Below, one piece after another: positions 49,127 to 58,379 of a stretch of 64,000 bases of DNA (position 1 is the stretch's first letter; every line of letters starts with the position of its first letter). The DNA is from Rugosimonospora acidiphila (GTDB taxonomy: Bacteria > Actinomycetota > Actinomycetes > Mycobacteriales > Micromonosporaceae), in contig NZ_BAABJQ010000006.1 in assembly GCF_039543385.1 (NCBI RefSeq), positions 355,765 to 419,764 on the forward strand. Reading direction: 5' to 3'. Both the position numbers and the translations under genes were made by a program. A model generated the notes under the pieces. That model was not told the DNA's origin. It worked only from the letters and a program-made list of their open reading frames with translations, and did no database searches.

Positions 49127-51114
49127 TGAGCGTCCACGGGGACGCGCAGGCCGGTACCGGACACCGGAGTCAGCGGGAGCATGGTGCGTCCGCTGGGGCC
49201 AATCTGGATCTCGGTGTCCATGCTGGGACACACGCCGCAATCGAAGCAGGAGGTCCACCGGCAGTCGTCCTGCTCATATTCGGACAGCGCGTCCTGCCAG
49301 TCCTTCCAGAGCCAGTCCTTGTCCAGCCCGGAGTCCAGGTGGTCCCAGGGCAGGACCTCCAGCTCCTCCCGCTCCCGGGTGGTGTACCAGTCGAGATCCA
49401 CCCCGAAGCCGGGCAGCACCTCGGTGGCCGCCTCGATCCACCGTTGGTACGAGAAGTGCTCGGACCAGCCGTCGAACCGCGCGCCCAACTCCCAGACCCG
49501 GCGGATCACCGCGCCCACCCGGCGGTCGCCGCGCGCCAGCAGCCCCTCGATCAGCGAGGGCTCGCCGTCGTGGTACCGGTACCCGATCGCCCGCCCGAGC
49601 GAGCGGTCCGAGTTGATCGCCTGCTTGAGCAGCTTGAGCCGGTGGTCGATGACCTCGGGCCGGCTCATCGGCGCCCACTGGAACGGCGTGTGCGGCTTGG
49701 GCACGAACCCGCCGATCGACACCGTGCAGCGGATGTCCTTCGATCCGGTGGCGGCCCGGCCGGCCTTGATCACCTCGTGCGCGAGGCGGGCGATCTGCAC
49801 CACGTCCTCGTCGGTCTCGGTGGGCAGGCCGCACATGAAGTACAGCTTCACCTGGCGCCAGCCGTGCGAGTAGGCGGTCACCACCGTGCGGATCAGGTCC
49901 TCTTCGGAGACCATCTTGTTGATCACGCGGCGGATCCGCTCCGAGCCACCCTCGGGTGCGAAGGTCAGGCCGGTGCGCCGGCCGCCCCGGGACAGTTCCT
50001 CGGCAAGGGTGATGTTGAACGCGTCCACCCGGGTACTGGGCAGCGACAGCGACACGTTGCTGCCCTCGTACGCCTGGGCCAGGCCCGAGCAGATGTCCCC
50101 GATCTCGGAGTGGTCCGCCGAGGACAGCGACAGCAGGCCGACCTCCCGGAATCCGGAGAACTCCAGCCCCTCGGCGACCATCTGGCCGACCGTGGTGATC
50201 GACCGCTCCCGGACCGGCCGGGTGATCATGCCCGCCTGGCAGAACCGGCAGCCCCGGGTGCAGCCCCGGAAGATCTCCACCGCGTACCGCTCGTGCACGG
50301 TCTCGGCGAGCGGCACCAGCGGCTTCTTCGGGTACGGCCAGGCGTCCAGGTCCATCGTCGTGCGCTTGTGCACCCGGAACGGCACATCCGGCCGGTTCGG
50401 CACCACGCGCTGGATGCGCCCGTCGGGCAGGTAGTCCACGTCGTAGAAGCGCGGCACATATACCGACTCGGTACGCGCCAGGCGCAGCAGCAACTCGTCG
50501 CGGCCGCCGGGCGCGCCCTCGGCCTTCCACCGCCGGACGATGTCGGTGATCTCCAGGACCGCCTCCTCGCCGTCGCCGAGCACCGCGGCGTCGATGAACT
50601 CGGCGATCGGCTCGGGGTTGAAGGCGGCGTGCCCCCCGGCCACGACGACCGGGTCGTCCTCGCCCCGGTCCCGGGCGGACAGCGCGACGCCGGCCAGGTC
50701 GAGCGCGGTGAGCAGGTTCGTGTAGCCGAGTTCGGTGGAGAACGAGACGCCGAGCAGGTCGAAGGCCCGCACCGGCCGGTGCGCGTCCACCGTGAACTGG
50801 CCGACGCCGTGCTCGCGCATCAGCTTCTCGAGGTCGGGCCAGACCGCGTAGGTGCGCTCGGCGAGCACGTCGGACTGCTCGTTGAGCACCTCGTAGAGGA
50901 TCTGGACGCCCTGGTTCGGCAGGCCCACCTCGTACGCGTCCGGGTACATCAACGCCCAGCGCACCGCGGCCGTGCCCCAGTCCTTCACGCTCGCGCCCAG
51001 TTCGCCGCCCACATACTGGATGGGCTTGCTCACCAGGGGCAGCAGCCGCTCCAGCTGGGGCCAGACGCTCGGGGCCGGCTGCGGGCTCGTACCGGCATCA
51101 GACGCCACACTCAT
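49123..51114 (-). CDS. TIGR03960 family B12-binding radical SAM protein
   Basis: 663 residues. N-terminal part is B12-binding-like (YVGGELGAS, VGLPNQGVQILYEVLNE). The radical-SAM cluster is CTRGCRFCQAG, followed by LSSADHSEIGDI and FAPEGGSERIRRVINK. The C-terminus has a separate Cys group, CSFDCGVCPS-like (CFDCGVC). The reaction is unknown. The ATG giving MSVASDAG was chosen; TACCCT seven bases before it suggests leaderless transcription. It is co-expressed with the TIGR03936 partner through an ATGA overlap. Confidence 0.92.
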   Translation of the reverse strand: MSVASDAGTSPQPAPSVWPQLERLLPLVSKPIQYVGGELGASVKDWGTAAVRWALMYPDAYEVGLPNQGVQILYEVLNEQSDVLAERTYAVWPDLEKLMREHGVGQFTVDAHRPVRAFDLLGVSFSTELGYTNLLTALDLAGVALSARDRGEDDPVVVAGGHAAFNPEPIAEFIDAAVLGDGEEAVLEITDIVRRWKAEGAPGGRDELLLRLARTESVYVPRFYDVDYLPDGRIQRVVPNRPDVPFRVHKRTTMDLDAWPYPKKPLVPLAETVHERYAVEIFRGCTRGCRFCQAGMITRPVRERSITTVGQMVAEGLEFSGFREVGLLSLSSADHSEIGDICSGLAQAYEGSNVSLSLPSTRVDAFNITLAEELSRGGRRTGLTFAPEGGSERIRRVINKMVSEEDLIRTVVTAYSHGWRQVKLYFMCGLPTETDEDVVQIARLAHEVIKAGRAATGSKDIRCTVSIGGFVPKPHTPFQWAPMSRPEVIDHRLKLLKQAINSDRSLGRAIGYRYHDGEPSLIEGLLARGDRRVGAVIRRVWELGARFDGWSEHFSYQRWIEAATEVLPGFGVDLDWYTTREREELEVLPWDHLDSGLDKDWLWKDWQDALSEYEQDDCRWTSCFDCGVCPSMDTEIQIGPSGRTMLPLTPVSGTGLRVPVDAQ

Positions 51115-51121
51115 AACGGTC

Positions 51122-51127
51122 AGGGTA
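51122..51127 (-). promoter_or_regulatory. Leaderless-type -10 box of radical SAM gene
   Basis: On the minus strand TACCCT stands seven bases before the ATG at 51114. Confidence 0.55.
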
Positions 51128-51200
51128 CGCGGCGGGCCGGTCGCCGACCGCCGCGCATTCCGATCATGGAGCGCCGGGAGGTCCGCCGACCCCGTCCCGC

Positions 51201-51902
51201 TCAGCCGTTCGGGTCGGCCGCCGGGCCCACGGACTTGTCCCGGCTGGCGTACCGGTCCACGTAGTCCTGGCCGGACAGGCGCCGGATATGCGCCATGATG
51301 TCGTCGGTGATCTCTCGCAGCAGCTTCGGGTTTCGCGGCCCGTCCGCGTGCGCCGAGTAGTCCAACGGCGCACCCATTCGGATCCCGATGGCGTGGCCGA
51401 GGCGCGGCAGCCGGGCGCCGATCGGCTGAACCTTGTCGGTGTTGATCATGGCCACCGGGATCACCGGTACCCGAGCCTCGAGCACGATCCGGGCGATCCC
51501 GGTGTGGCCGCGGTGCAGCTTGCCGTCCGGCGACCGGGTGCCCTCCGGGTAGATGCCGAACAGGTTGCCCTCGCGCAGCACGGTCAGCGCGATGTCCAGC
51601 GCCGACAGCGCCGCCCGGCCGTTGCCCCGCTCGACCGGGATCTGCCGGATCCCGCGCATGAACGCGGCGGTGGCCCGCCCGCGCAGCCCGTCCCCGGTGA
51701 AGTACTCCGCCTTGGCCAGGAACGCGATCTCCCGGGGTGCCACCAGGGGCAGGAAGATCGAGTCGGCGACCGAGAGGTGATTGCTGGCCAGTACCGCCGG
51801 CCCCTCGGCGGGAAGGTGGGACAAACCGTCGGTCCAGGGCCGCCACAGGCCCCGCACGACCGGCCCTACCGTGTACCGCCCCAGCTTGTAGAGCGCCGAC
51901 AC
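51201..51902 (-). CDS. Lysophospholipid (1-acyl-glycerol-3-phosphate) acyltransferase family protein
   Basis: 233 residues of the PlsC family. The catalytic HX4D is NHLSVAD, the substrate site is FGIYPEGTRSPDG, and VPVIPVAMINTDK is the third conserved block. It probably acylates a lysophospholipid at the membrane. The GTG at 51902 was chosen because GGAGG is five bases before it; an upstream TTG would add eight residues. It lies between ileS and the radical SAM gene. Confidence 0.9.
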   Translation of the reverse strand: MSALYKLGRYTVGPVVRGLWRPWTDGLSHLPAEGPAVLASNHLSVADSIFLPLVAPREIAFLAKAEYFTGDGLRGRATAAFMRGIRQIPVERGNGRAALSALDIALTVLREGNLFGIYPEGTRSPDGKLHRGHTGIARIVLEARVPVIPVAMINTDKVQPIGARLPRLGHAIGIRMGAPLDYSAHADGPRNPKLLREITDDIMAHIRRLSGQDYVDRYASRDKSVGPAADPNG

Positions 51903-51995
51903 ACCCGCCTCCGGTCCCGCGAACAAGGGGGTTCACGGTAGCCGATCCTGGCCACCAAACGGCAATCTCCGGGGCCGATGGAGAGGTGAAACACG

Positions 51996-54900
51996 TCAGG
52001 CACGCGCGACCGACACCCGCACCGGCTCGCCGTCGCCCGCCTCGCCGGCGAAGGCGTCATCGCCGGCCGCGGCGAGCTCCAGCGACACCGCGAGGGTCTC
52101 CCTGGCCACGAAATCCCGGTGCCGGTCGACCGCGAGGGCGACCTCCGGGCCCGCCTCGATCCTCGCCCGGATCCGATCCGTGACGTCCAGACCCGCCTCC
52201 CGCCGGGCCTGCTGCACCGCCCGGACCACGTCGCGGGCCAGCCCCTCGGTGTACAGCTCGGGGGTGACCTCCGGGTCCAGCACCACCACGCCCTCGCCGC
52301 CGGACAGCGCAGCCGAGCGGTCCGCGTCGCGGGCGACCAGCCTCAGCTCGTACTCCCCCTCCTGGAGGGTGACGCCTCCGGCGATGACACCGGCGTCGGA
52401 GACGGCCCAGTCGCCGGCCTTGACCGCCCGGATCACGTGCTGCACCTGTCCGCCGAGGCGCGGGCCGAGGACCCGGGGCACCACGGTGAGCACCCGCTCG
52501 CTGTAGCCGGCCAGGTCTTCGGTGAACGTCACCGCCTTCACGTTGACCTCGTCCAGCAGCAGGTCGACGAACCGCCGCAGGGTCCCCGCGTCCGGCGCGG
52601 CCACGGTCAGCGACGCCAGCGGCAGCCGTACCCGCAACCCTCGCGCCTTGCGCAGCGACAACGCGGCCGAGGCCACCTCGCGCACTCTGTCCATTGCGGA
52701 CACGAGCTCATGGTCGTCGGGAAGCTCGGCCGGGTTCGGCCAGTCGGTCAGGTGCACCGACCGGTCACCGGTCAGCCCGCGCCAGATCTCCTCGGCGGTC
52801 AGGGGCAGCAGCGGGGCGACCACCCGGCACAGCGTCTCCAGCACGGTGAACAGGGTGTCCAGCGCGTCCCGGTCGCCGGCCCAGAACCGGTCACGCGATC
52901 GGCGCACATACCAGTTGGTTAGTGCGTCCACATAGGACCGTATCGAGCGGCACGCCGCGCTGATGTCCTGCGCGTCCAGGTGTGCCCCGACCGCGCGAAC
53001 CAGTTCCCCCGTCTTGGCCAGCAGGTACCGGTCGAGCGGGTGCGAGGAATCCACCCGGCGCGTCGCCTCGGACCCCTCCGCGTTGGCGTACAAGGAAAAG
53101 AAGTACCAGACGTTCCACAGTGGAAGCAGCACCTGACGTACCGCGTCCCGGATCACGGTCTCGGTCACCGGCATGTCGCCGCCGCGCAGCACCGGCGACG
53201 ACATCAGCATCCAGCGCATCGCGTCGGCGCCGTAGGTGTCGAACACCTCGTACACGTCCGGGTAGTTGCGCAGGCTCTTGGACATCTTCCGGCCGTCGGC
53301 GCCCAGCAGGGTGCCGTGTACCAGAGCGTGGCGGAACGCCGGACGGTCGAACAGCGCGGTCGCCAGCACGTGCGTGGTGTAGAACCACCCGCGCACCTGC
53401 GGGACGTACTCCACGATGAAGTCGCCCGGGTAGTGGTTCTCGAACCATTCCCGGTTCTCGAACGGGTAGTGCACCTGCGCGAACGGCATCGACCCGGACT
53501 CGAACCAGCAGTCCAGCACCTCTGGCACGCGCCGCATCACAGACCCGCCGGTGGGGTCGTCGGGGTTGGGTCGGGTCAGCGCGTCGATCGCCGGACGGTG
53601 CAGGTCCGCCACCGCGACACCGAAGTCGCTCTCCAACTCCGCGATCGAGCCGTACACGTCGACCCTCGGGTAGTTCGGGTCGTCGGACTTCCACACCGGG
53701 ATCGGTGAGCCCCAGAACCGGTTACGGCTGATCGACCAGTCCCGCGCGTTGGACAACCACTTGCCGAACGAGCCCTCCTTGAGGTGCCCCGGAGTCCACT
53801 CGATGCGCTGGTTCAGCTCGACCAGCCGGTCCCTGAACCCGCTGACCGCGACGAACCAGGACGACACCGCCTTGTACACCAACGGGGTGTCACATCGCCA
53901 GCAGTGCGGGTACGAGTGCACATAGGAGTCCTGGCGCACCAGCACACCCCGCTCGCGGAGTTCGCGCAGCAGCGGCCGGTTCGCCTCGAATACCTGCAAC
54001 CCCTCGAACCGGGGCGCGATCGATGTGAACCGGGTGTGGTCGTCGACGGTCAGGATCGTCGGAATCCCGGCCGCCGTGCAGACGTTGAAGTCGTCCTCAC
54101 CGTGGGACGGCGCGACCTGTACGATGCCGGTACCGTCCTGTGTGGACACAAAGTCACCGGACAGCACGGTGAACGCGGCCGGCACGTCGACCAGGCGGTC
54201 GACCAGGAAGTCGAACAGTGGCGTGTAGCCGCGGCCGACCAACTCGCTGCCCCTGACCGTACCCACCCGCAGCGCTCCGGCGAACTCCTTCTGGTACGCC
54301 GACAGCCGCGAGGAGGCCAGCACATACCGGTGCCCCTCGTACTCCAGCACGGCGTAGTCGATGTCCGGCCCGACCACCAGCGCGACGTTGGGCACCAGGG
54401 TCCACGGCATGGTGGTCCAGGCCAGGATCCGCACCGGACCGTCCGCCGGGCCGGCCCGCGCCCCGTCCGCCGGCCGCCGGGCCTCCAGCTCGAACCAGAC
54501 CGTCGAGGCCGGATCGGTCCGGTCCCGGTACACATCGTCCATCCGGGTCTCGGTGTTGGACAGCGGAGTCTCGCATCGCCAGCAGTACGCGAGCACCCGG
54601 AAGCCCTCGTAGATCAGACCCTTGTCGTACAGGCTCTTGAAGGCCCACGCGACGCTCTCCATGTAGTCCCGGTCGAGCGTCTTGTAGTCGTTGGCGAAGT
54701 CGACCCAGCGGGCCTGCCGGCTGACGTAGCGTTCCCACTCCCGGGTATAGCGCAGCACCGAGGTGCGGCACACCTCGTTGAACCGGTCCACGCCCAGGTT
54801 CACGATTTCGGCCTTGGTGGTGATGCCGAGTTGCTTCTCCGCCTCGACCTCGGCGGGCAGGCCATGGCAGTCCCAGCCGAACCGGCGCTCCACCCGGCGC

Positions 54901-55148
54901 CCGCGCATCGTCTGGTAGCGCGGCACCACGTCCTTGACGTAACCGGTCAGCAGGTGGCCGTAGTGCGGCAGACCGTTGGCGAACGGCGGCCCGTCGTAGA
55001 AGACGTACTCGCTGCCGGCCGGCCGCGACCGCACCGAGGCCTCGAAGGTCTTGTCAGCGGCCCAGAATTCAAGAACGCCGCGCTCCAGCGCCGGCAGGTC
55101 GGGGCCGGCCGGAACCCCGGCCCGTGAAGAATTCTTCGGATAGCTCAT
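51996..55148 (-). CDS. ileS: Isoleucine–tRNA ligase
   Basis: 1050 residues. HIGH-like motif HYGH in GLPHYGHLLTGYVKD, WDCHGLPAEVE, editing-domain region at about 200–400, and KMSKS in GRKMSKSLRN. The eukaryote-like length and the absence of a C-terminal Cys4 zinc finger point to the IleRS2 type found in many actinobacteria; this type is often mupirocin-insensitive, which is inference here. The ATG giving MSYPKNSS was chosen. Its start codon lies in a 12-base-pair hairpin (55144–55181), suggesting translational control. Confidence 0.96.
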   Translation of the reverse strand: MSYPKNSSRAGVPAGPDLPALERGVLEFWAADKTFEASVRSRPAGSEYVFYDGPPFANGLPHYGHLLTGYVKDVVPRYQTMRGRRVERRFGWDCHGLPAEVEAEKQLGITTKAEIVNLGVDRFNEVCRTSVLRYTREWERYVSRQARWVDFANDYKTLDRDYMESVAWAFKSLYDKGLIYEGFRVLAYCWRCETPLSNTETRMDDVYRDRTDPASTVWFELEARRPADGARAGPADGPVRILAWTTMPWTLVPNVALVVGPDIDYAVLEYEGHRYVLASSRLSAYQKEFAGALRVGTVRGSELVGRGYTPLFDFLVDRLVDVPAAFTVLSGDFVSTQDGTGIVQVAPSHGEDDFNVCTAAGIPTILTVDDHTRFTSIAPRFEGLQVFEANRPLLRELRERGVLVRQDSYVHSYPHCWRCDTPLVYKAVSSWFVAVSGFRDRLVELNQRIEWTPGHLKEGSFGKWLSNARDWSISRNRFWGSPIPVWKSDDPNYPRVDVYGSIAELESDFGVAVADLHRPAIDALTRPNPDDPTGGSVMRRVPEVLDCWFESGSMPFAQVHYPFENREWFENHYPGDFIVEYVPQVRGWFYTTHVLATALFDRPAFRHALVHGTLLGADGRKMSKSLRNYPDVYEVFDTYGADAMRWMLMSSPVLRGGDMPVTETVIRDAVRQVLLPLWNVWYFFSLYANAEGSEATRRVDSSHPLDRYLLAKTGELVRAVGAHLDAQDISAACRSIRSYVDALTNWYVRRSRDRFWAGDRDALDTLFTVLETLCRVVAPLLPLTAEEIWRGLTGDRSVHLTDWPNPAELPDDHELVSAMDRVREVASAALSLRKARGLRVRLPLASLTVAAPDAGTLRRFVDLLLDEVNVKAVTFTEDLAGYSERVLTVVPRVLGPRLGGQVQHVIRAVKAGDWAVSDAGVIAGGVTLQEGEYELRLVARDADRSAALSGGEGVVVLDPEVTPELYTEGLARDVVRAVQQARREAGLDVTDRIRARIEAGPEVALAVDRHRDFVARETLAVSLELAAAGDDAFAGEAGDGEPVRVSVARA

Positions 55149-55181
55149 GCCGGACCCTCGCTCCGCTGCGGTCGGCATGAG
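55144..55181 (-). promoter_or_regulatory. Hairpin enclosing the ileS start codon
   Basis: On the plus strand CTCATGCCG (55144–55152) is inverted as CGGCATGAG (55173–55181), extended by ACC/GGT with one bulged base. In the mRNA the AUG of ileS is base-paired with an upstream CAU, and the purine-rich GCGGAGCGAG bases lie in the loop. No T-box consensus (GGTGGNACCGCG) occurs in the ~110 bases upstream, so if this is control it is of another kind. A dispersed palindromic element is an alternative. Confidence 0.7.
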
Positions 55182-55309
55182 GCACACCCGCACTGCTGCT
55201 CACCGGTTGCTCACCAATGAGCGCCGGATCGACGCCGATATGACCCAGAATACCCGATCCGGTGGTCCCGAATCGTCGACGTTTTCGCAGCTGACCCGGC
55301 GAGTGCGGG

Positions 55310-55723
55310 TCAGTCAGCCAGCTCCGGGAACCACAGCCCGATCTCGCGCTTCGCGCTGTCCGTCGAGTCGGAGGCGTGCACCAGGTTCTCGCGGTTGGAC
55401 AGCGAGAAGTCGCCCCGGATGGTGCCGGCCGCCGCGGCCCGACCGTCGGTCGCGCCGACCAGCTTGCGTACCACGTCGATGGCCTCGTCGCCGGAGAGCA
55501 CGGCGGCGATCAGCGGGCCGCCGGTCATGAAGTCCTTCAGCGGCGGGTAGAACGGCTTGTCCACGTGCTCGGCGTAGTGTTGATCGGCCAGTTCGCTGTC
55601 CATGGTGCGCCGCACCATCGCCTCGATCACCAGGCCCTTGCGCTCGAACCGGCCGATAACCTCACCGACCAGCCCACGGCGCACCGCGTCCGGCTTGATC
55701 AATACCAGCGTCCGCTCGGACAC
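55310..55723 (-). CDS. ndk: Nucleoside diphosphate kinase
   Basis: 137 residues. Phosphohistidine H116 is in NLVHASDS; ERTLVLIKPDAVRRGL and the GAT-like start of the Kpn loop region are present. It balances NTP pools by phosphate transfer. GGAGG precedes the GTG start. It is downstream of the folC/DUF4233 region by order, but here separated by the plus-strand fusion gene. Confidence 0.97.
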   Translation of the reverse strand: MSERTLVLIKPDAVRRGLVGEVIGRFERKGLVIEAMVRRTMDSELADQHYAEHVDKPFYPPLKDFMTGGPLIAAVLSGDEAIDVVRKLVGATDGRAAAAGTIRGDFSLSNRENLVHASDSTDSAKREIGLWFPELAD

Positions 55724-55990
55724 GTTGACCTCCTTCGCCCAAGGATCAGCCTATCCGGCGCCATGAACCGGGACGCCGGAGGTCCCGAAGTGACCGCACG
55801 GTGATCGGCATAAATCGGACGGTGACCGGTGTCCCCACGGGCTCGCTCGAAGCCGGAGGGCGCCCCGACCGGCGGCCCGAGCGGCCGAGGCGACAGTCGG
55901 TACCCAGACTGTCCCCGATTGGGCCTTTCGCGGTTGGCCAAAGCCGCTTAGCCTGGCGAATTAGCCTGGCAATAACCGGGGAGGTTCTGC
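55724..55990. other. Divergent promoter region of ndk and the VOC fusion gene
   Basis: 267 bases. Near the right end are TTGGCCAA (55934–55941) and two copies of TTAGCCTGGC (55948–55957 and 55961–55970, 13 bases apart), followed by GGGGAGG as ribosome-binding site. The pair could be an activator or repressor site for the fusion gene. On the ndk side GGAGG is visible, but no confident -10. Confidence 0.45.
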
Positions 55991-58336
55991 GTGCCAAGGA
56001 CTCGCCGTTGGACGGTGTCCGACCGCCGTACCGTCGTCTCGGTCGTGTTGGTTGTCCTGTCGGTCTTCATGATCTGCGCTAGCGCCGGGGCCGGCAGCTG
56101 GGTGATGGCTGCGCTCGGCCTGGCGGTCCTGGCCGCGGGCCTGGGCCTGTACGTCGTCTCCGGGCTCAACAGCCGCGAGTTCGCGTACGTCCCCGGCACC
56201 GCGAACGTGCAAAGCTGCTCACCTCCGCCGGCTTCGGCCCTGTACGGGCGGTGCACCATGCAGCTGATCGTGCACTCACCCGGTACGGACGACGTGGCGG
56301 TCAAGATTCGCGAGACCGGGGTACCGGTGGCGAAGTGGCCGCACGAGGGCAGCACGCTGCCGATCCTGGTCGCGATCGGCGACCGGCGCCGGGTACGGGT
56401 GCTGTGGGACAACGTGCGCTCCCACGGCGACGTCGCCAGCACGATGGCCGGCGATGAGTTCGCGGAGGACGACCAGGACGCGGTCGAGGAGACGTACCTC
56501 GGCGACCTGCTCGACGAGGACTACCCGGTCGAGGTCGACGAGGGCTACCCGGTGGAGGAGAGCCCCGCCGCCGAGGCCGGCACGGCCGACCCGTCGGACC
56601 GGGTGATCGAGCTGGACCTCATGGACCCCACGGTCTTCCGCGTCTCCCCGGCCGAGGACGACCTCGCCGTCATCCCCGACCTGGTGTTCCCCGATGTGCT
56701 GGGGCCGGACTTCGACGACGAGTTCGCGCCCCCACCGGATGAGCCGGTGGCCGGCGAGCGGGTGCCGGGCTTCGCGGAGACCTCGACCGAGGACTACTGG
56801 GAGCCGGCCGAGGTCCAAGAGCCCCGCGACGTCCAGGGGTCCCCCGAGTTCCAAGACTCTCCCGACCTCCAAGACTTCCCCGAGGAGTTCCCCGACAGCC
56901 AAGACTTCCCTGACAACCAGGAGTTCCCCGACAGCCAAGACTTCCCTGAGGTTCAGGAGTTCAGGATCGAGGAGCCCGGGGTCGAGGAATTCGGGATCGA
57001 GGAGGCCCCAGGGATCCAGGAATCGCCCGACATCAGCGAGTCCCCGGACATTCAGGAGTCTCCGGGCATCCGCGAATCTCCCGGGGTGGACACCTCCGGT
57101 GCGGGAGGAGTCCCCTCCGGGCCGGGCCTGCCGCCCGACGGCACGCCCGGCGGCCCCGGACGGACCTCGGGCCGGCGGCGCCCGTCGCCGCGTCCGCGCC
57201 GGCCGGCCCGGGAGGAGATGCTGGAGCCGAACGAACCCGGTGCGGTGATGACCGCCGAGCCGCCAACGGACCGGCCAGTTCAGGTGGCCGACGAGACCGG
57301 GTTCGCCGGCCAGTCGACCATGACCGGCTCGATCACGGCACCTCCGGCGGACTACCTCGACGCGGTGGACTACCTCGACGCGGCGGACTACCTCGACGCG
57401 GGGGACGACCTCGACCCGGCGGACAGCCTCGACGCGCCGGACGGCTTCGTGGGGGCGGACGACTTCGACGCGGCGGACGACTTCGACCTGGCGCTCAGCC
57501 TCTTCTCGGCGCCCGAGGTCGACGCCCCCTCCGACCCGGCCCCGACGCCCGGCTCCGCTGCGGCCCCCGGCACGGCCCCGACCCAGGGGCTCGCCGAGAC
57601 CCAGGGGCTCGTCCCGGCCCAGCGTCTGACCCCGACGCAGGGTCCCACCGAGACACCGGTCCCGGCCGACACCCGAACCCCGGCCGCCCCGCCCGCCGCC
57701 CAGGCGCCGGCCACCACTCAGGCGCCGGCCACCACTGAGGCGCCCGGCACGCCAGCCCCCGCGCAGGCGCCAGCCCCCGCGCAGGCGGCGCCCGTGGCTC
57801 CCCCTCGCCAGCGCGGCGGAGCGCTGCGGGTTGAGCACGTGCTGTCCGCCGCGCCCGCGGTGCGGGCCATGCCCCGCTCGTCGGTCGTCGGCGACCTCGC
57901 CGAGGACGGCGAGATATCCGACGCGTACCTGACCGTCACTCCGCCACCCGGGCAGCCCGAACCCAGCGGCGTACGGGGCGTGAGCGTCAGGCTGTTCGTG
58001 TCCCACCTGGGCCGGTCGGTCGCCTTCTACCGCGACACGCTGGGCTTCGTGCAGGTCGACATGGGATTGGGCAGCGCCGTACTGGAGTCCGGGGACTGCC
58101 GGGTGGAACTGCGCCGGGTGGCCGACATGGAGCCAGTCGATCGCAGGCTGGTGCACCTCATGCTGGAGGTACCCGACGTGCAGGGCGCGTACGAGGACCT
58201 GCGCGCCCGGGGGATCGACTTCGTCCACCGGCCCCGCGCGGTCAGCCGGTACGACCAGTTGGAGCTGTGGTCGGCGGCGTTCCGCGACCCGGACGGCCAC
58301 GGCATCGCCCTGATCCGGTGGGACCTGCGCCGCTGA
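55991..58336 (+). CDS. Membrane-anchored fusion: two helices, disordered acidic linker, glyoxalase-like (VOC) domain
   Basis: 781 residues. Residues ~14–55 form two membrane segments (VVSVVLVVLSVFMICASAG, then VMAALGLAVLAAGLGLYVV). A small folded segment of ~100 residues follows. Residues ~165–655 are disordered and repetitive: acidic DFPDSQ/ESPDIQ repeats (~270–375), DYLDA repeats (~454–500), and Ala/Pro/Thr/Gln-rich text (~515–603). Residues ~662–781 are a VOC domain with VRLFVSHLGRSVAFYRDTLGF and FRDPDGHGIALIRW; metal ligands cannot be assigned safely. The GTG start has GGGGAGG. A ~500-residue flexible tether makes a cell-envelope role possible. No known function. Confidence 0.8.
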   Translation: MPRTRRWTVSDRRTVVSVVLVVLSVFMICASAGAGSWVMAALGLAVLAAGLGLYVVSGLNSREFAYVPGTANVQSCSPPPASALYGRCTMQLIVHSPGTDDVAVKIRETGVPVAKWPHEGSTLPILVAIGDRRRVRVLWDNVRSHGDVASTMAGDEFAEDDQDAVEETYLGDLLDEDYPVEVDEGYPVEESPAAEAGTADPSDRVIELDLMDPTVFRVSPAEDDLAVIPDLVFPDVLGPDFDDEFAPPPDEPVAGERVPGFAETSTEDYWEPAEVQEPRDVQGSPEFQDSPDLQDFPEEFPDSQDFPDNQEFPDSQDFPEVQEFRIEEPGVEEFGIEEAPGIQESPDISESPDIQESPGIRESPGVDTSGAGGVPSGPGLPPDGTPGGPGRTSGRRRPSPRPRRPAREEMLEPNEPGAVMTAEPPTDRPVQVADETGFAGQSTMTGSITAPPADYLDAVDYLDAADYLDAGDDLDPADSLDAPDGFVGADDFDAADDFDLALSLFSAPEVDAPSDPAPTPGSAAAPGTAPTQGLAETQGLVPAQRLTPTQGPTETPVPADTRTPAAPPAAQAPATTQAPATTEAPGTPAPAQAPAPAQAAPVAPPRQRGGALRVEHVLSAAPAVRAMPRSSVVGDLAEDGEISDAYLTVTPPPGQPEPSGVRGVSVRLFVSHLGRSVAFYRDTLGFVQVDMGLGSAVLESGDCRVELRRVADMEPVDRRLVHLMLEVPDVQGAYEDLRARGIDFVHRPRAVSRYDQLELWSAAFRDPDGHGIALIRWDLRR

Positions 58337-58379
58337 ACCCGTGGCGCCGAATCGTGCCGCTCCGATCCGGGTACCGGCG

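Noticed and set aside
55149..55309. T-box riboswitch for ileS
   Set aside because: The expected GGTGGNACCGCG-type element could not be found on the minus strand between ndk and ileS. A possible GATC-like specifier alone is not enough. A covariance search would be decisive.
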